DNA of 64,000 bases from NCBI GenBank assembly GCA_020631735.1, contig CM036152.1, positions 149,183,307-149,247,306 on the forward strand, given 5' to 3'. Origin of the DNA: Saccharum officinarum (taxonomy: Eukaryota > Streptophyta > Magnoliopsida > Poales > Poaceae). The translations under genes and the position numbers were made by a program. Shown in pieces: positions 22,040 to 33,400 of the stretch (position 1 is its first letter; the number at the start of each line of letters is the position of its first letter). Under the pieces are notes generated by a model, which saw only the letters and a list, made by a program, of their open reading frames with translations, did no database searches and was not told the origin of the DNA.

Positions 22040-22445
22040 CACGAGCTGACCGGACGCGCCGGTTGAACTGACTGGACGCGCCGGTCGCTCGTAACGGTCA
22101 AAATCCGAAAAATAGCTGAGTGACCGGACGCACCGGTCAGGGTTGACTGGACGCGTCCGATCGTGCAGGAAGCATACTGTACTCGCACCGGACGCGCGGC
22201 CGCGTCCGATCGGTGATGACCGGACGCGTCCGGTCGTCTCTGGACCTTACTGGACTGTGATCGGACGCGCCGATCACACCCAGGTCGCGTCCGATCGGGT
22301 GTTTCCCTCAAGTGACACGTGTCGACTACTGACCACCGCGTCCGGTCCTCGCGAGGACCGCGTCCGGTCGTCAGAGCTGAAACCCTAGCCGCGGAACTGT
22401 ACTGACCGGACGCGTCCGGTCATGCCGAGGACCGCGTCCGGTCAT
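22040..22445. repeat. GACCGGACGC palindrome cluster in copia LTR
   Basis: About ten whole or half copies of the palindrome described at 1-475, here between the LTR 5' end and its TATA box on the minus strand. The position fits an enhancer array, but no factor is known from the sequence alone. Confidence 0.8.
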
Positions 22446-22884
22446 GAGAAAACGACCCAAACTCTCCGAAACGCGTCACAACTTGAACCAAGTTGCTTCC
22501 AACTGAACTTTGAGCCATTCTAGAGCTGCCTAGCGCCAAGTTTAACAAGTGTGCACCACACCTAAACGTAGGACTCGCCTAGGTCAAGCTACCCGCTCAA
22601 GCCCCCCTTTATAGTACGGCCAAAAGAGAAAAACGAAGATCCTAACGACTATTCCAAATGTATCTCAACACCTCGACATCTGGAACTAACCGTCCTTAAT
22701 CTTGACGTCACTCTTTTGAAAACCGAAACGATTTCCATCAAGGGGCATGAATACCATGGTGCCCAAAGCAGTTAAAACCTCCATGACCTAACTTACCAAA
22801 GTTTCTGCAAAACACACATTAGTCATGGTAATAAAGCGTTGTCATCAATTGCCGAAACCAAACTTCGGGGCCTAGATGCTTTCA

Positions 22885-22901
22885 ATCTCCCCCTTTTTGG
22901 T
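22885..22901 (-). other. Polypurine tract of the copia element
   Basis: Minus-strand CCAAAAAGGGGGAGAT immediately abuts the LTR start TGAAAGCATC. This is the canonical SIRE-type plus-strand primer site. Confidence 0.85.
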
Positions 22902-23315
22902 GATTGATGACAACACTAAGATATATAAAAGATTTGAGGTGAGGTTTCCAAGCATGCATGGTTCACATAAGCAAAAAGCAATAAGCACAAGGGGTTAGGA
23001 ATTGCTTATGTGCCCCAAGCCAAAAGAGTGTACTCATAAGATAAGACAAAGAACGTTAGTACACACACAGATATAGCTCATAAGAAATCGGAGTAAGGCA
23101 CGGAAGCACAACCTTAGAGCTATAATTAAAAAACGGTGACATGTGTTAATACTGCGACTGGATAAAACATTTAGACTCAAGGTTTATCACACGACGACAT
23201 GTCACACGAATGCAATGACTGAAAAGTAAACATGATGCATGAAAGTAGCACACAAGAAAAAACGAAAACCCTCTCTCAAACTCCCCCTGAAACTACTCTC
23301 TCTCCCCCTTTGGCA

Positions 23316-25862
23316 TCAAGCGCCAAAAACTAATCTAAGGATCTGACGGGGGACAGACGCAGTCGTGTCGGGTGCCGAGGTGCGCGGAGTAATCATGAAG
23401 TGTAGAGAATCTCCCTCGGAATCTGAGCTATCTGGCTGACCCTCTGAAGAAACACATGGCTGTGAAGCGGTCTGGGTCTGAGCGGTAGGAACAGGTACTG
23501 ACGTAGTAGCAATAAGAGGATCCGTCTGAGTGACCTGAGCCTGTAGCGAGCCAATAGCAGGAGGATCTATCGAGGCAACTGACGAAGGAAGAGTCTCTGT
23601 AGTACCGGTCCTTGTCACTGGAGGAATAGCTGCCTCTGAAGCTGACAACCCTGAAGAAGTAGCAAAGGTAGTGTGCGAGGGCGTCGGCTGACTAGTCAAC
23701 TCGCTGTAGGTAGCACTGTAATCACCGAAGGGTGTGCCTGTCAGGAGGTGAGGGCGAGGCTGGTCTGAAGGTGTAAACCCGTGTGAATAGGCGTGAAGCT
23801 CGGGGACTGGAATGACTGGGGAACCTGCTGCTGTGGAGATGTGAACTGGAAAACCGGCTGTCCTTAACTCGATGGATCACTGGATTGTAAAGCAGAAGTC
23901 AGGACCGAAGCAGGCGGAGGAACCCCAACAGTGACTAGGTGGCGCAGGAGATCCAAGTACTGCTGCTGACTAGCTGCACTCTGTCGCTGAATCTCGTACT
24001 GCTGTCGCTGCATTTCAACCTGCTGCCTCTGGATCTCAAGCTGCTGACGCTGAAACTCGTCCTAACGAGCCTGAATCTGTGCAAGTGCTGCAGCTGTGTC
24101 CTGAGCCTATCGCTGTATCTGCTGTTGCTGCTGCTCCTGTGCCTGGGTCAACCTCTCAAGTATGGCCACCATGGCTGGGTCTGTGCGGGAGGCTGAGCCA
24201 GAGCCACCGGCCTCGTGGTCGTGAGACCGAGGAGACTGGTACCTGGGGATGGGCTGGTAGTCCTCATCAGTGCTGTCAGATGTCACATCCTCAGGAAGAT
24301 CAGTAGGCTGAGCGTCAAGATCGGCAAGCTCTGCCTCTGCAAGCTCATCAACTGTGGCGTCCTGCTCAGCCGCTGTCTCAGGAACCTCAGGTCGCACACG
24401 CTGTCCTGGCACTGGGGCCTGATCTTTAGTGACTGAAGCCCAAAGCTGACGGATATCATACTCAGGGAAAGCAGTAGTAGTATCTGATATCTCAGCTCGG
24501 ATCTCTGCTGGTAGCTGAATAGATGATCTAATGATGAAGCAGATCCAGTGTGCATAGGGCAGCTGACGATTACCCTTGAAGCCCTCAGCTATGGTGTCCT
24601 CCATTTCACTAAGTATGAGATCCCAAATGTCAAACTGTGTCTGTGAGAGGAGGTGGTGAACAACCCATAGCTGCATCCGAGTCAGTCCCTCTCTGTAGCC
24701 AAGTCTGGGAAGTAGAGTGCGTCTGACTATAGCATCCAGAACTCTGGCAAGAGGTGTCAAACTGGCAGGCGTGCGACGAGACCCTTCGCCAAAAGGCTCA
24801 CGGAAGCAGGGTCGAACCAAGTCTGTAGGTGGCACTGCCCCACCGTGAGGGCATCTCTCGGTGGAGGAGTCTGACCAAAACACAGCTGATGTATCTTCGT
24901 GTTGGAAGTTGGGAGTCTGAGAATCTCCTGCACTCTGGTGCTGTATAGACGGTGATCGCGGCCTCGGAATGCAAAGTGAATGAAATCATGGGCAGGATCA
25001 ATCCATAGTGAAGCATAAAACTCTCTCACCCATGTGCCGCAGTATGCACCTGTCCATCCAAGAAGATCTGACAAGCCTGGCAGAAAGGACAGGTGCGGAC
25101 GTAGCTGTTCTCCCACAACCTCAACCAGTGACTCAAGGCAACAGACCCTCTATGGTCGGAAAGCAATACCGCTGTCAACTAGAGCCCTATAGAAATCCTC
25201 CTGAAGTGGGGTATAGAAGCCTTCTGAAGCTCTGGGATCCCTCACAGGTGGAAACCACCGACTGACCTCCATGAACCTCAACCCCTGCACCTGACGTGCT
25301 GTAGCACCCTCAAGTCAAAGTGCTCGACCGGGGGTGAACCTCTAGCTCTGGGAGGAGGACGTGCTCCACGACGCTGGCCCTCTGGCCTAGGAGTCACCTG
25401 AGTACGTGCGCGTGTGGAGCGGCGACGTGGTGGAGACTGAGCTGGCTGCTCCTCTGTGTCCTCTGTAGCTTCTGGAGCCTCTGTGGCCTCTGGAGCCTCT
25501 GTGGCCTCTAGAGGTGGGTCAACTGACATACCCTCTGTAGCTCCAGTATCCTCAGTACCCTCAGTGGCCTCTATGCCGAGCTGTCGACCTTCAAGATGAA
25601 AGCGACGCTCGCCTATGCGTATGCCACTGCTCCTGCTACCTCTCTCTGCCTGCTCTGCTGCATCTGCCATGACCTGAGCAATCTCTGCCTCTGTAAGTGT
25701 CTTCTTCTTCTTTCTAGCCAAGATCTTGATACGTTTCCCACGTGCAATCTCAGACCGACGAGGAGGACTGTCGTCCCCGTCACCAGGAGCACCACCGGCG
25801 TTCTTGCAACGCACCATGCTGACAAACTGACCAGAAACCTCTGAAAGATGGTGAACTGTCAC
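23316..25862 (-). pseudogene. Env-like/plant-mobile-domain region of the SIRE element, frame-broken
   Basis: Three or four consecutive minus-strand frames form one decayed reading region between pol and the 3' LTR, the position of the env-like ORF in SIRE elements. Block 25862-25278 (194 codons) has a basic patch RGKRIKILARKKKKTLTEAE, tandem EATEAPEATEAPEATED repeats and an Arg-rich tail. Block 25116-24757 has WVREFYASLWIDPAHDFIHF and EILRLPTSNTKIHQLC, resembling the putative plant transposon protein domain (Transposase_32 type) found in such elements. Block 24883-24107 continues it in another frame and ends in Glu- and Gln-rich sequence. Block 23699-23316 is Ser/Thr/Pro-rich, like a stalk. 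Frame changes near 25200 and 24800 break it. No convincing signal peptide or membrane segment is seen. The family assignment is from memory of its motifs. Confidence 0.5.
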
Positions 25863-26189
25863 TCGAGAGGCTTGGCCTCAATCCGTATCCGTAGGCTTGG
25901 CCTCGGATTCAGCAAACTAATCTCACCCTGACACACGGATAGACTTGCTGCAATGACGGAATAGAGAGATCTACTATAAGCACATATATAACTAAAAGGT
26001 ACAAAACCCTAGAGATAGCAAGAATATGAGATACGATGTGAATCGAAACGCGAAGCTACCTCGGATCGACGAGACAATGGTGACAAGATGAGGTGAGAAT
26101 CCCCGAAATCGTCGGACGAGCTCTGATTTGCCGAAACATGATGCAATTAGGATTAAAAAGAAAGATTTACGGCAAACCCTAGCGAGGAG

Positions 26190-26670
26190 GTCAAGGTGAC
26201 GCGAAACAACCTCGCGAAGAAGACGACGCGCGACAAAACCTCGACGATGAACGATCGAACGACGTTACGCGAACCCTAGGGTTAGGGTTAGGGCAACTCG
26301 ACGAAGAACGATCAGAGGCGAGCGTGAGGCAGTCCACTGCCGGAGGAGACGCTGGCAAGCGGGAGCGCGGCTCACCGGCGGCAAGGGCGCGGCTCACCGG
26401 CGGCGGAGGTGCGAGCGGGCGGCGGTTGCGCGGCTGCGCGACTGGCGAGGGCAAGCGCGGGCAGAGGCGCGGCTGCGGGCAGGGCGGCAGCGAGCGCGCG
26501 AGCGAGGCTAGCGCGGGCGAGGAGACGCGGCTGGGTTTGCCGGAGGCGAGGAAGATGGCAAGGACGCGGCGGCTCCGGCGGATTTGGCGAGGCGGCGGCG
26601 GAAGAGGCTCGGGCGGATTTAGAAAAAAACGGTCGAGGACGAACCGATATATGAAGGGTCAGATCCGCTC
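26190..26670 (-). promoter_or_regulatory. GC-rich leader and TATA-like site upstream of the env-like region
   Basis: A minus-strand TATA-like CATATATCGG lies at plus 26645-26654, just downstream of the palindrome cluster at 26680-27018. A GC-rich, Pro/Ala/Ser-coding leader runs from there toward the env-like region. The order palindromes, then TATA within about 30 bp, then leader repeats that of the LTR promoter, so this may be an internal promoter. Open frames in this stretch are not supported as genes. Confidence 0.35.
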
Positions 26671-26679
26671 GACGCATGA

Positions 26680-27018
26680 TGACCGGACGCGGTGGTCATT
26701 ATGACCGGACGCAGTGGTGCAGCGTCCGGTCACACTCCAGTAAGCTCCTGGAGTGATCGGACGCGTCCGGTGAGGACTGACCGGACGCGGTCAGAGTCCG
26801 GTCGAGGGGAGCTCGGGAAATCATCGCGAATGACCGGACGCGGTGGTGGTAACTGGGACCGGATGCGGTGGTCAATAGAGGCGCGTCCGGTGCAGCGTCC
26901 GATCATTAGATCTGGAGTTGGTCTTCTGGATGACCGGACGTGCTGGTGGACGCCGGGACCGGACGCGGTGGTGAAGCATCACTGCGTCCGGTGCAGCGTC
27001 TGGTCCAGCGTCCGGTCA
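26680..27018. repeat. GACCGGACGC palindrome cluster inside the copia element
   Basis: Ten or more copies of the palindrome unit or its half-sites, such as ATGACCGGACGCGGTGGTCAT and GCGTCCGGTGCAGCGTCCGGTC. It lies between the pol stop and the env-like region. The motif is that of the two LTR clusters but the surrounding sequence differs, so it is not simply a misplaced LTR. Confidence 0.8.
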
Positions 27019-27512
27019 TAGTTCTTCGCCCTTCTTCGTTCCGAACTACGACGCGACTTCTCCCAATCAGGTTCCAATTCAAAAAGACGCAAATAAACAC
27101 CAATTGGAACACGATATGAGTGACCTCACTCAAACCCTCAAATTTTTTAAAATAGATTGCCTTAGGCTAGTATTATTTTTAAGAAAATAGGCAATAAACA
27201 CCCAAGGAGCAACGTATGGCCATGCAATAGAGTTTTTGAACCTTTAGGAGCGTCAAAATGCTCTCTCTATCCATGGACGAACACAGAGGTTGCTCAAAGC
27301 TTAACCGAAAAGAAACGACAAGAACAACAACCATGCATATGCAATGCAATGCAAGAAGGTAAAGCTAGAATGCTTGTCAAGTTTGATCCACGGTTAGGCT
27401 TCTTCACTCCTCCAAAGAAGGGTTATCGTAACCGTGTTAGCCAAGCCCTAAAAGCATTGCGATAAAATAAACATGGCATTTTATACAATGCAATGCAAGG
27501 GACAACACACGC

Positions 27513-29369
27513 TCATTTTTTAAAGTTGCTAGAATCAAGCACATTGAGTTCACTTCTTAACCTACAAAAGGTTGCCTCATCCAAAGGTTTAGTGAAGATA
27601 TCCGCTAATTGATTTTCACTTCTTACACCTTCTAGTGATATGTCATTTTTAGCAACGTGATCTCTTAGAAAGTGATGGCGGATATCAATGTGCTTGGTGC
27701 GAGAGTGTTGTACCGGATTGTTAGCAATTTTAACGGCACTCTCATTATCACATAAAAGTGGCACCTTTTCAAGAACAATTCCATAGTCTAGGAGGGTTTG
27801 TTTCATATATAAGATTTGTGCACAACAAGCCCCCGCGGCAATGTATTCCGCCTCGGCGGTGGACAAAGCCACACTATTTTGCTTTTTAGATGACCAAGAT
27901 ACTAAAGATCTTCCAAGCAAATGGCACCCTCCGGATGTGCTTTTTCTATCAATTTTGCAACCGGCATAGTCCGAATCGGAATAGCCAACTAGTTGGAATC
28001 TAGCTCCTTTGGGATACCAAAGACCAATGCTTGGGGTGAGCTTAAGATATCTTAGGATTCTTTTTACGGCACTTAAGTGAGGTTCTTTAGGGCACGCTTG
28101 AAAGCGGGCACACATGCACACACTAAACATGATATCGGGCCTAGATGCGGTAAGGTACAACAAGCTACCAATCATAGAACGGTAGTGAGTTTGATCAACC
28201 GGTTTACCTCCCTCATCTAGGTCGAGATGTCCATTTGATGGCATTGGGGTCTTGATTGGTTTGCATTCTTCCATCTTGAATCTTTTGAGAAGATCCTTGG
28301 TATACTTTTCTTGAGAGATGAAAATCCCTTCTTTCATTTGCTTTACTTGAAATCCAAGGAAGAACTCCTTCGACATCAATTCACCAAATTCCTTGCAATA
28401 ATCTTCATTTGTTGATCCGAAGATGATATCATCAACATATACTTGACAAATAAAGATCTCCCCATTAAACTTCTTGGTGAATAGTGTGGTGTCAACCTTC
28501 CCAATGGTGAAGCCCTTCTCAATGAGGAAGTCTCGGAGGCGCTCATACCACGCTCTAGGGGCTTGCTTGAGCCCATATAATGCCTTGGACAACCTATAAA
28601 CATGATTAGGATATCTAGGGTCTTCAAACCCGGGAGGTTGATTAACATAGACTAGTTCATTTATAAAGCCATTTAAGAATGCACTTTTCACATCCATTTG
28701 ATATAGTTTCATATCATGATGTGATGCATATGCAAGGAGGATACGAATGGCTTCAAGTCTTGCAACGGGTGCAAAGGTCTCTCCAAAATCAAGACCTTCA
28801 ACTTGAGAGAACCCCTTTGCAACTAGTCTTGCCTTGTTCCTCACCACTATGCCTTGGTCATCTTGCTTGTTTCGGAACACCCACTTGGTTCCAATGACTC
28901 TTGCACCTTTAGGATGCTCTTCAAGTGTCCATACTTGATTGCGGGTGAAGTTGTTCAATTCTTCATGCATTGCATTCACCCAATCCGGATCTTGAAGAGC
29001 TTCTTCTACATTCTTAGGTTCAACGCAAGAGACAAAAGAGTGATGTTCAACAAAAGAAGCTAGCTTTTGAGATCGAGTCATTACTCCCTTTGTAGGACTC
29101 CCTATGATGAGATCTTGTGGATGTGCTTGAAGTAGTGGTGAGTTTCTTCTATCAACCACTTGAGGAGGTGGATGGAGAGCATCAACATCTTGAGCTTGTG
29201 CCTCGGCTTGTTCATGAGAGACATAAGTGTCTTCATTTTCAACTCTCTCATTCTTGTCATCGTCTTGAGGCACACGTGATGAAGATGGTGGATCAACAAT
29301 TTGTACATCGTCATCATCATCTTTCGGCTTGATGTCTCCCACGGGCATGTTCTTCATGGCCTCCCTCAA
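27513..29369 (-). CDS. Copia pol: reverse transcriptase and RNase H
   Basis: 618 open codons. The first about 100 are a Ser/Asp/Gln-rich linker containing [16 protein letters not shown], followed by the RVT_2 domain ([46 protein letters not shown], and catalytic YVDDIIFGS near residue 305). Copia RNase H follows ([23 protein letters not shown]) and ends with [14 protein letters not shown]. These motifs place it in the SIRE/Maximus clade of Ty1/copia. It copies genomic RNA to cDNA and degrades the RNA strand in the virus-like particle. In an intact relative this is continuous with the integrase; here stop codons at about 29410 and 29375 separate them, so it is a broken polyprotein piece. Confidence 0.92.
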   Translation of the reverse strand: MREAMKNMPVGDIKPKDDDDDVQIVDPPSSSRVPQDDDKNERVENEDTYVSHEQAEAQAQDVDALHPPPQVVDRRNSPLLQAHPQDLIIGSPTKGVMTRSQKLASFVEHHSFVSCVEPKNVEEALQDPDWVNAMHEELNNFTRNQVWTLEEHPKGARVIGTKWVFRNKQDDQGIVVRNKARLVAKGFSQVEGLDFGETFAPVARLEAIRILLAYASHHDMKLYQMDVKSAFLNGFINELVYVNQPPGFEDPRYPNHVYRLSKALYGLKQAPRAWYERLRDFLIEKGFTIGKVDTTLFTKKFNGEIFICQVYVDDIIFGSTNEDYCKEFGELMSKEFFLGFQVKQMKEGIFISQEKYTKDLLKRFKMEECKPIKTPMPSNGHLDLDEGGKPVDQTHYRSMIGSLLYLTASRPDIMFSVCMCARFQACPKEPHLSAVKRILRYLKLTPSIGLWYPKGARFQLVGYSDSDYAGCKIDRKSTSGGCHLLGRSLVSWSSKKQNSVALSTAEAEYIAAGACCAQILYMKQTLLDYGIVLEKVPLLCDNESAVKIANNPVQHSRTKHIDIRHHFLRDHVAKNDISLEGVRSENQLADIFTKPLDEATFCRLRSELNVLDSSNFKK

Positions 29370-29407
29370 GGTTCATCACCTACATCATCACAATTCTCAA
29401 TTGCTCC

Positions 29408-30474
29408 TTAGGAGCCGTTAGATTCATCAAATTCCACATCATATGTTTCTTCAACCAAACCGGTGGCATGGTTAAATACTCTATATGCTTTGGACTTTGA
29501 TGAGTAACCAACAAGAAAACCAATATCACAACGTCTTTGAAACTTCCCTAGGTGTTGACGCTTCTTGTAGATGTAACATTTGCAACCAAACACCCGGAAG
29601 AAAGAGACGTCCGGCTTCTTCCCATTAAGCAACTCATAGGGGGTCTTGCCAAGAAACTTTTGTAGGAAGAGGCGATTTGAAGCATAGCATGCGGTGTTGA
29701 TTGCCTCGGCCCACAACTTCTCGGGAGTGTTGTACTCATCTAGCATTGTTCTTGCAAGGGTGATCAAAGTTTGGTTCTTTCTCTCAACTACACCATTTTG
29801 TTGAGGAGTGTAGGTTGAAGAGACCTCATGCTTGATTCCAATTTCATCACAAAAAGCTTCAATGTTGGTGTTGTCAAACTCTTTGCCATTGTCACTTCTA
29901 ATCTTCTTTATCTTGACTTCAAATTCATTTTGAGCTCTCTTTGCAAACTTCTTGAAGCAATTTGCCACTTCGGATTTGTCATGAAGGAAGAAAGTCCATG
30001 TGTACCTTGAGTAGTCATCCACTATCACAAGACAATAGAGATTACCACCCAAGCTCTTGTATGTTGTAAGCCCAAACAAATCCATGTGTAGAAGTTCTAG
30101 CACTCTTGAAGTTGACATGAAAGCTTTGGTTGGATGAGTGTTTGCAACTTGTTTCCCGCTTGACATGCACTACAAGGTTTGTCCTTTTCAAACTTCACAT
30201 CCTTCAATCCTCTCACTAGTTCTTTCTTCAATAGCTTGTTGAGAGTGTTCATTCCAACATGAGCAAGCCTCCTATGCCAAAGCCAACCAAGTGAGGTCTT
30301 GGTGAACAAACATGTCATCAAATTTGCATCTTCGGAGGTGAAGTCAACAAGATAAAGATTTTTGTATCTAAAGCCTTTGAATATCACTTGCTTGTCATCT
30401 ATCTTTGAAACTTCCACTTCATTTGTTGTGAACAAGCATTGGAAGCCAAGGTCACAAAGTTGCCCAACGGATAA
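29408..30474 (-). pseudogene. Copia gag-pre-integrase and integrase domains, truncated and frameshifted
   Basis: From 30474 the frame encodes the pre-integrase zinc-binding segment (WHRRLAHVG and CSACQ give an HHCC-type site). A one-base frame change near 30157 leads into the integrase frame (30166-29408), which has the DDE core: VIVDDYSRYTW, IRSDNGKEF and NGVVERKNQTL, then VFGCKCYI. The frame ends in TAA at 29410. The 5' side is cut inside the SVGQLCDLGFQCLF segment by the chromovirus LTR that starts at 30475. Integrase would join cDNA to host DNA; this copy cannot be functional. Confidence 0.88.
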
Positions 30475-33400
30475 TGTAACAGAACCGACCAAATTATAAG
30501 AGCACAAGTACAAAAACAAGCACCGAAGCGCTCAAATTTTCGAACTTGAGCCCATATAATCCCGGTAGTCAATCGAAATCACGAAGGATTTCAAACCAAA
30601 CTGCTTACAACCAGGATCGCATCATTCAACATACAACATCATACGTTACATTTCACAAGTAGTTCTGAAATAAGTTTACACACACGGAGTAGCAAATATT
30701 ACAAACCAAGTTTGAAAGTAGCGGAAGCATAACACACACTAGTTAATTAAATACTGCCAGTCTGGATGATCGACAACCCGCAAAAGCATGAGGAAAGTAC
30801 ATAAAGACGATCACGCCCAAGTGATCTAGTCATCATCACCCGCAGGGTGGAGACACGTCTTGCAGAATCCCTGATAAAGCATGTCATCTGCAACAGGAGG
30901 GAATAAACCCTGAGTACTGGAATGTACTCAGCTAGACTTACCCGTCGAAAACCAGAAATAAGTGACACCAAGGATTATGCAAGGCTTACACAAGAGGCTA
31001 GCTGACATAACATTTTGCATAAAGGCATAAGTAATTGAAACTCTTATAACCTGTACTAGCAGTTATTTTTAGCATTTACCTGTCATCTATCTTAGCACCT
31101 GTACTAAACATGCACTTGATTATAATCAAACAACATATTATTATATCCATAGCAGGTATATCATTATGGCAACATTGTATCATTCCCTTAACCACCAGTT
31201 CATTTAATGAGTTCTACGTTGCCGCTGCTCAAGTCAAGTGCTCACTAACCGGGAGCGACGGCGATTCGAATCGAATTCCTATCCAGCTGGAGGGGTATTT
31301 CTAACACTCACCGCGCAGGCCCCTGCCAGGGTCGCACAAGCCACCGTTTCATATGATTCAGGAATCGCGGGTCCGAATGATGTCGCGACCCCAAGGGCGA
31401 CACTCTGCCAGGTGATAGGGACTCTAACCCCCCTTGGTCTCACGCCAATGTCCCCAAGCACATCCTTTCTCTCCTCCAAGAAGCAACCTACCATTCGATT
31501 CCCGGCCTGAACCACATTACTCGGCTTCGCGGTCGGAACGACTTATCCGGCCAACTAAGTGTTAGACTGCGTTCAACATGACTCAAGGACGTACAGCGAA
31601 TCGGTCCTTAAACGACTCAGACGGGCATAGCTCCACACCCAAGACGTGAAGTGTCTTGCGGCTGTACTATCGAACTCCCGCCCGGTCTCAATTTCATTTT
31701 TAAGCATGGTTCCATCCACGATAGCCATAAAGCCACTCGTGACTCCTTCCTACATCTCGCGGATGACCGGAAATCACCCGACTTCTACCGTACTAAGCAG
31801 GGCTAAGCATTGACACGTGCCTAAACCTAATATAGGATTAAGTACGATATCTGGACAAGGACAGGTATAATGCAACAAGTGTTTTCATATAACTCCTACA
31901 ACTTAATGCAGTAAACAATTAAAAGTACTCAAGATATATTTATAAAACGATGGGTTCAGCATGCACCGGGGCTTGCCTTTCAGAAAAGTCGAGGGCCGGT
32001 GGTCTGGACACTCAGGAAGGTCGTCTGCGGGCACTCCTTCGCCTGCTGGATCCTCGGGCTCCTGCTGCTCCTGGTCCTCCTCCGGAATCACAGGCTCGAA
32101 TTCGAGGAGTGTTACCCCCTCCGGTGCACCTATTGCATGAATGCACAATAAATATAATGGATGCATAAATGGGTGCAACATGCTCGGAATGAAATGCATT
32201 TCAGAATAAAATACTCTATTCAAGTTATTTTATTAGTACGTGCAAATCTCTTCTCCAGTAGAGAAGTACTCACCTAATCTACTTAACCTAAGATAAAGCT
32301 GCTCATCCTCAGTTAAGGCCCTAACACCTAACAATTACAAAAGTAGCATGTCTTAGGATATTACACCATATCAATCAGCAAAACACCACAGTAAGCATTC
32401 TGGACAGCAGCTACTTGTTTTTATCACAACTGGAGATTTACAATTCCAAAAGATATGATCTAAGACAATCTGGAAAGCCTAAGAAATGTACTACAATTCA
32501 TTTTCAGACCTCAACTCCAAACTCCTAAGTTTTCCATGTCAAACTTCACAAGTTCCAGAATCTGTCTTCTCCAAACAGAGAGTAGCAGATTTTGAACTGC
32601 CACTTTAAACAACAGTAACTCTCAAACTACTAAGCCAAATGCTTCCAAAATTTGACACAAGCTAGTTCATCAAGTTTACTCCAACTTTGGTATTTACAAG
32701 TTTTCCAGCAACCAATTTTATCAAAGCCAAATTTAGAATTACTACTAGCTGTCCAGAAAACCTAAAATTACAAAGGTTAAATATTTATTGATGTGACCAA
32801 CATTCTCTAAGACCAAACTAATACTACTACAAGTTCACAAATGTCACAAAAACACCAGAAAGTAAGGTGTGCCCACCTAGAATATTTATTTAAACCCATT
32901 TCTTAATTTACTTAAGTAATTAAGTGAAATTTCAAACATATATGTAAACTGCTCCTAAAATTCTACAAAAATTACAGGGGACTCTCTGACCCAAAAAGAG
33001 ACCACAGTAAAAATTTGAACAAGTTTATTCACAGAAACTCCCTACACAAAATTCACAAGCTAATAAGGCTGATTTTTGCATAAATAGGAAACCCTATTGA
33101 AAAGTGTCAAACAACAGATTTCATATTTTTCTTAGACACTCTAGGGTACCAAGACATTCTCCAAAAAGTTATATGAACATTGCACATGTAGAAAAATTAC
33201 AAAAATTCATTTAAGTATTTCCTAGAATAACAAGATAGCATTATAACTTGAAAAGTACTTAAGCACTGATGCCCAAATTTTTACCAGAGCTAGGGCTAGC
33301 ATAGAGTAACCTACCCACCAAATTTCATGATTTATGGAACACTACAGCTCAAGTTATAAATTTAACAAATTTGCATGCATTCCAAAACACATTTAAAGGA

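Larger units (their letters stand above)
21279..22884 (-). repeat. 3' LTR of the SIRE-type copia element (1606 bp)
   Basis: Plus-strand ends TGAAAGGATC and GATGCTTTCA give a short inverted terminus TGAAAG/CTTTCA. A minus-strand TATA box (TATAAATA, plus-strand 21988-21995) sits just downstream of the palindrome cluster at 22040-22445, as expected for the U3 promoter of a minus-oriented element. The right part (GTCATCAATTGCCGAAACCA) matches the LTR ending at 1091. Confidence 0.88.
21279..30474 (-). mobile_element. SIRE-type Ty1/copia retrotransposon, 3' part only
   Basis: On the minus strand the retained parts are: end of the gag-pre-integrase region (30474), integrase, RT and RNase H, a palindrome cluster, an env-like region, polypurine tract and 3' LTR (21279-22884). 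The protease, gag and 5' LTR are missing: the element stops at 30474, where a chromovirus LTR begins, and does not resume after that array ends at 57809. CTAGT at 21274-21278 would be one half of its target duplication. Confidence 0.85.

Noticed and set aside
24107..24436. Plus-strand ORFs rich in Leu/Cys opposite the env-like region
   Set aside because: Shadows of the Gln-rich minus-strand coding region (CAG repeats read as CTG).
26275..26293. TTAGGG-like run suggesting a telomere remnant
   Set aside because: Only two to three units, and the plant telomere unit is TTTAGGG; it lies inside the copia element.
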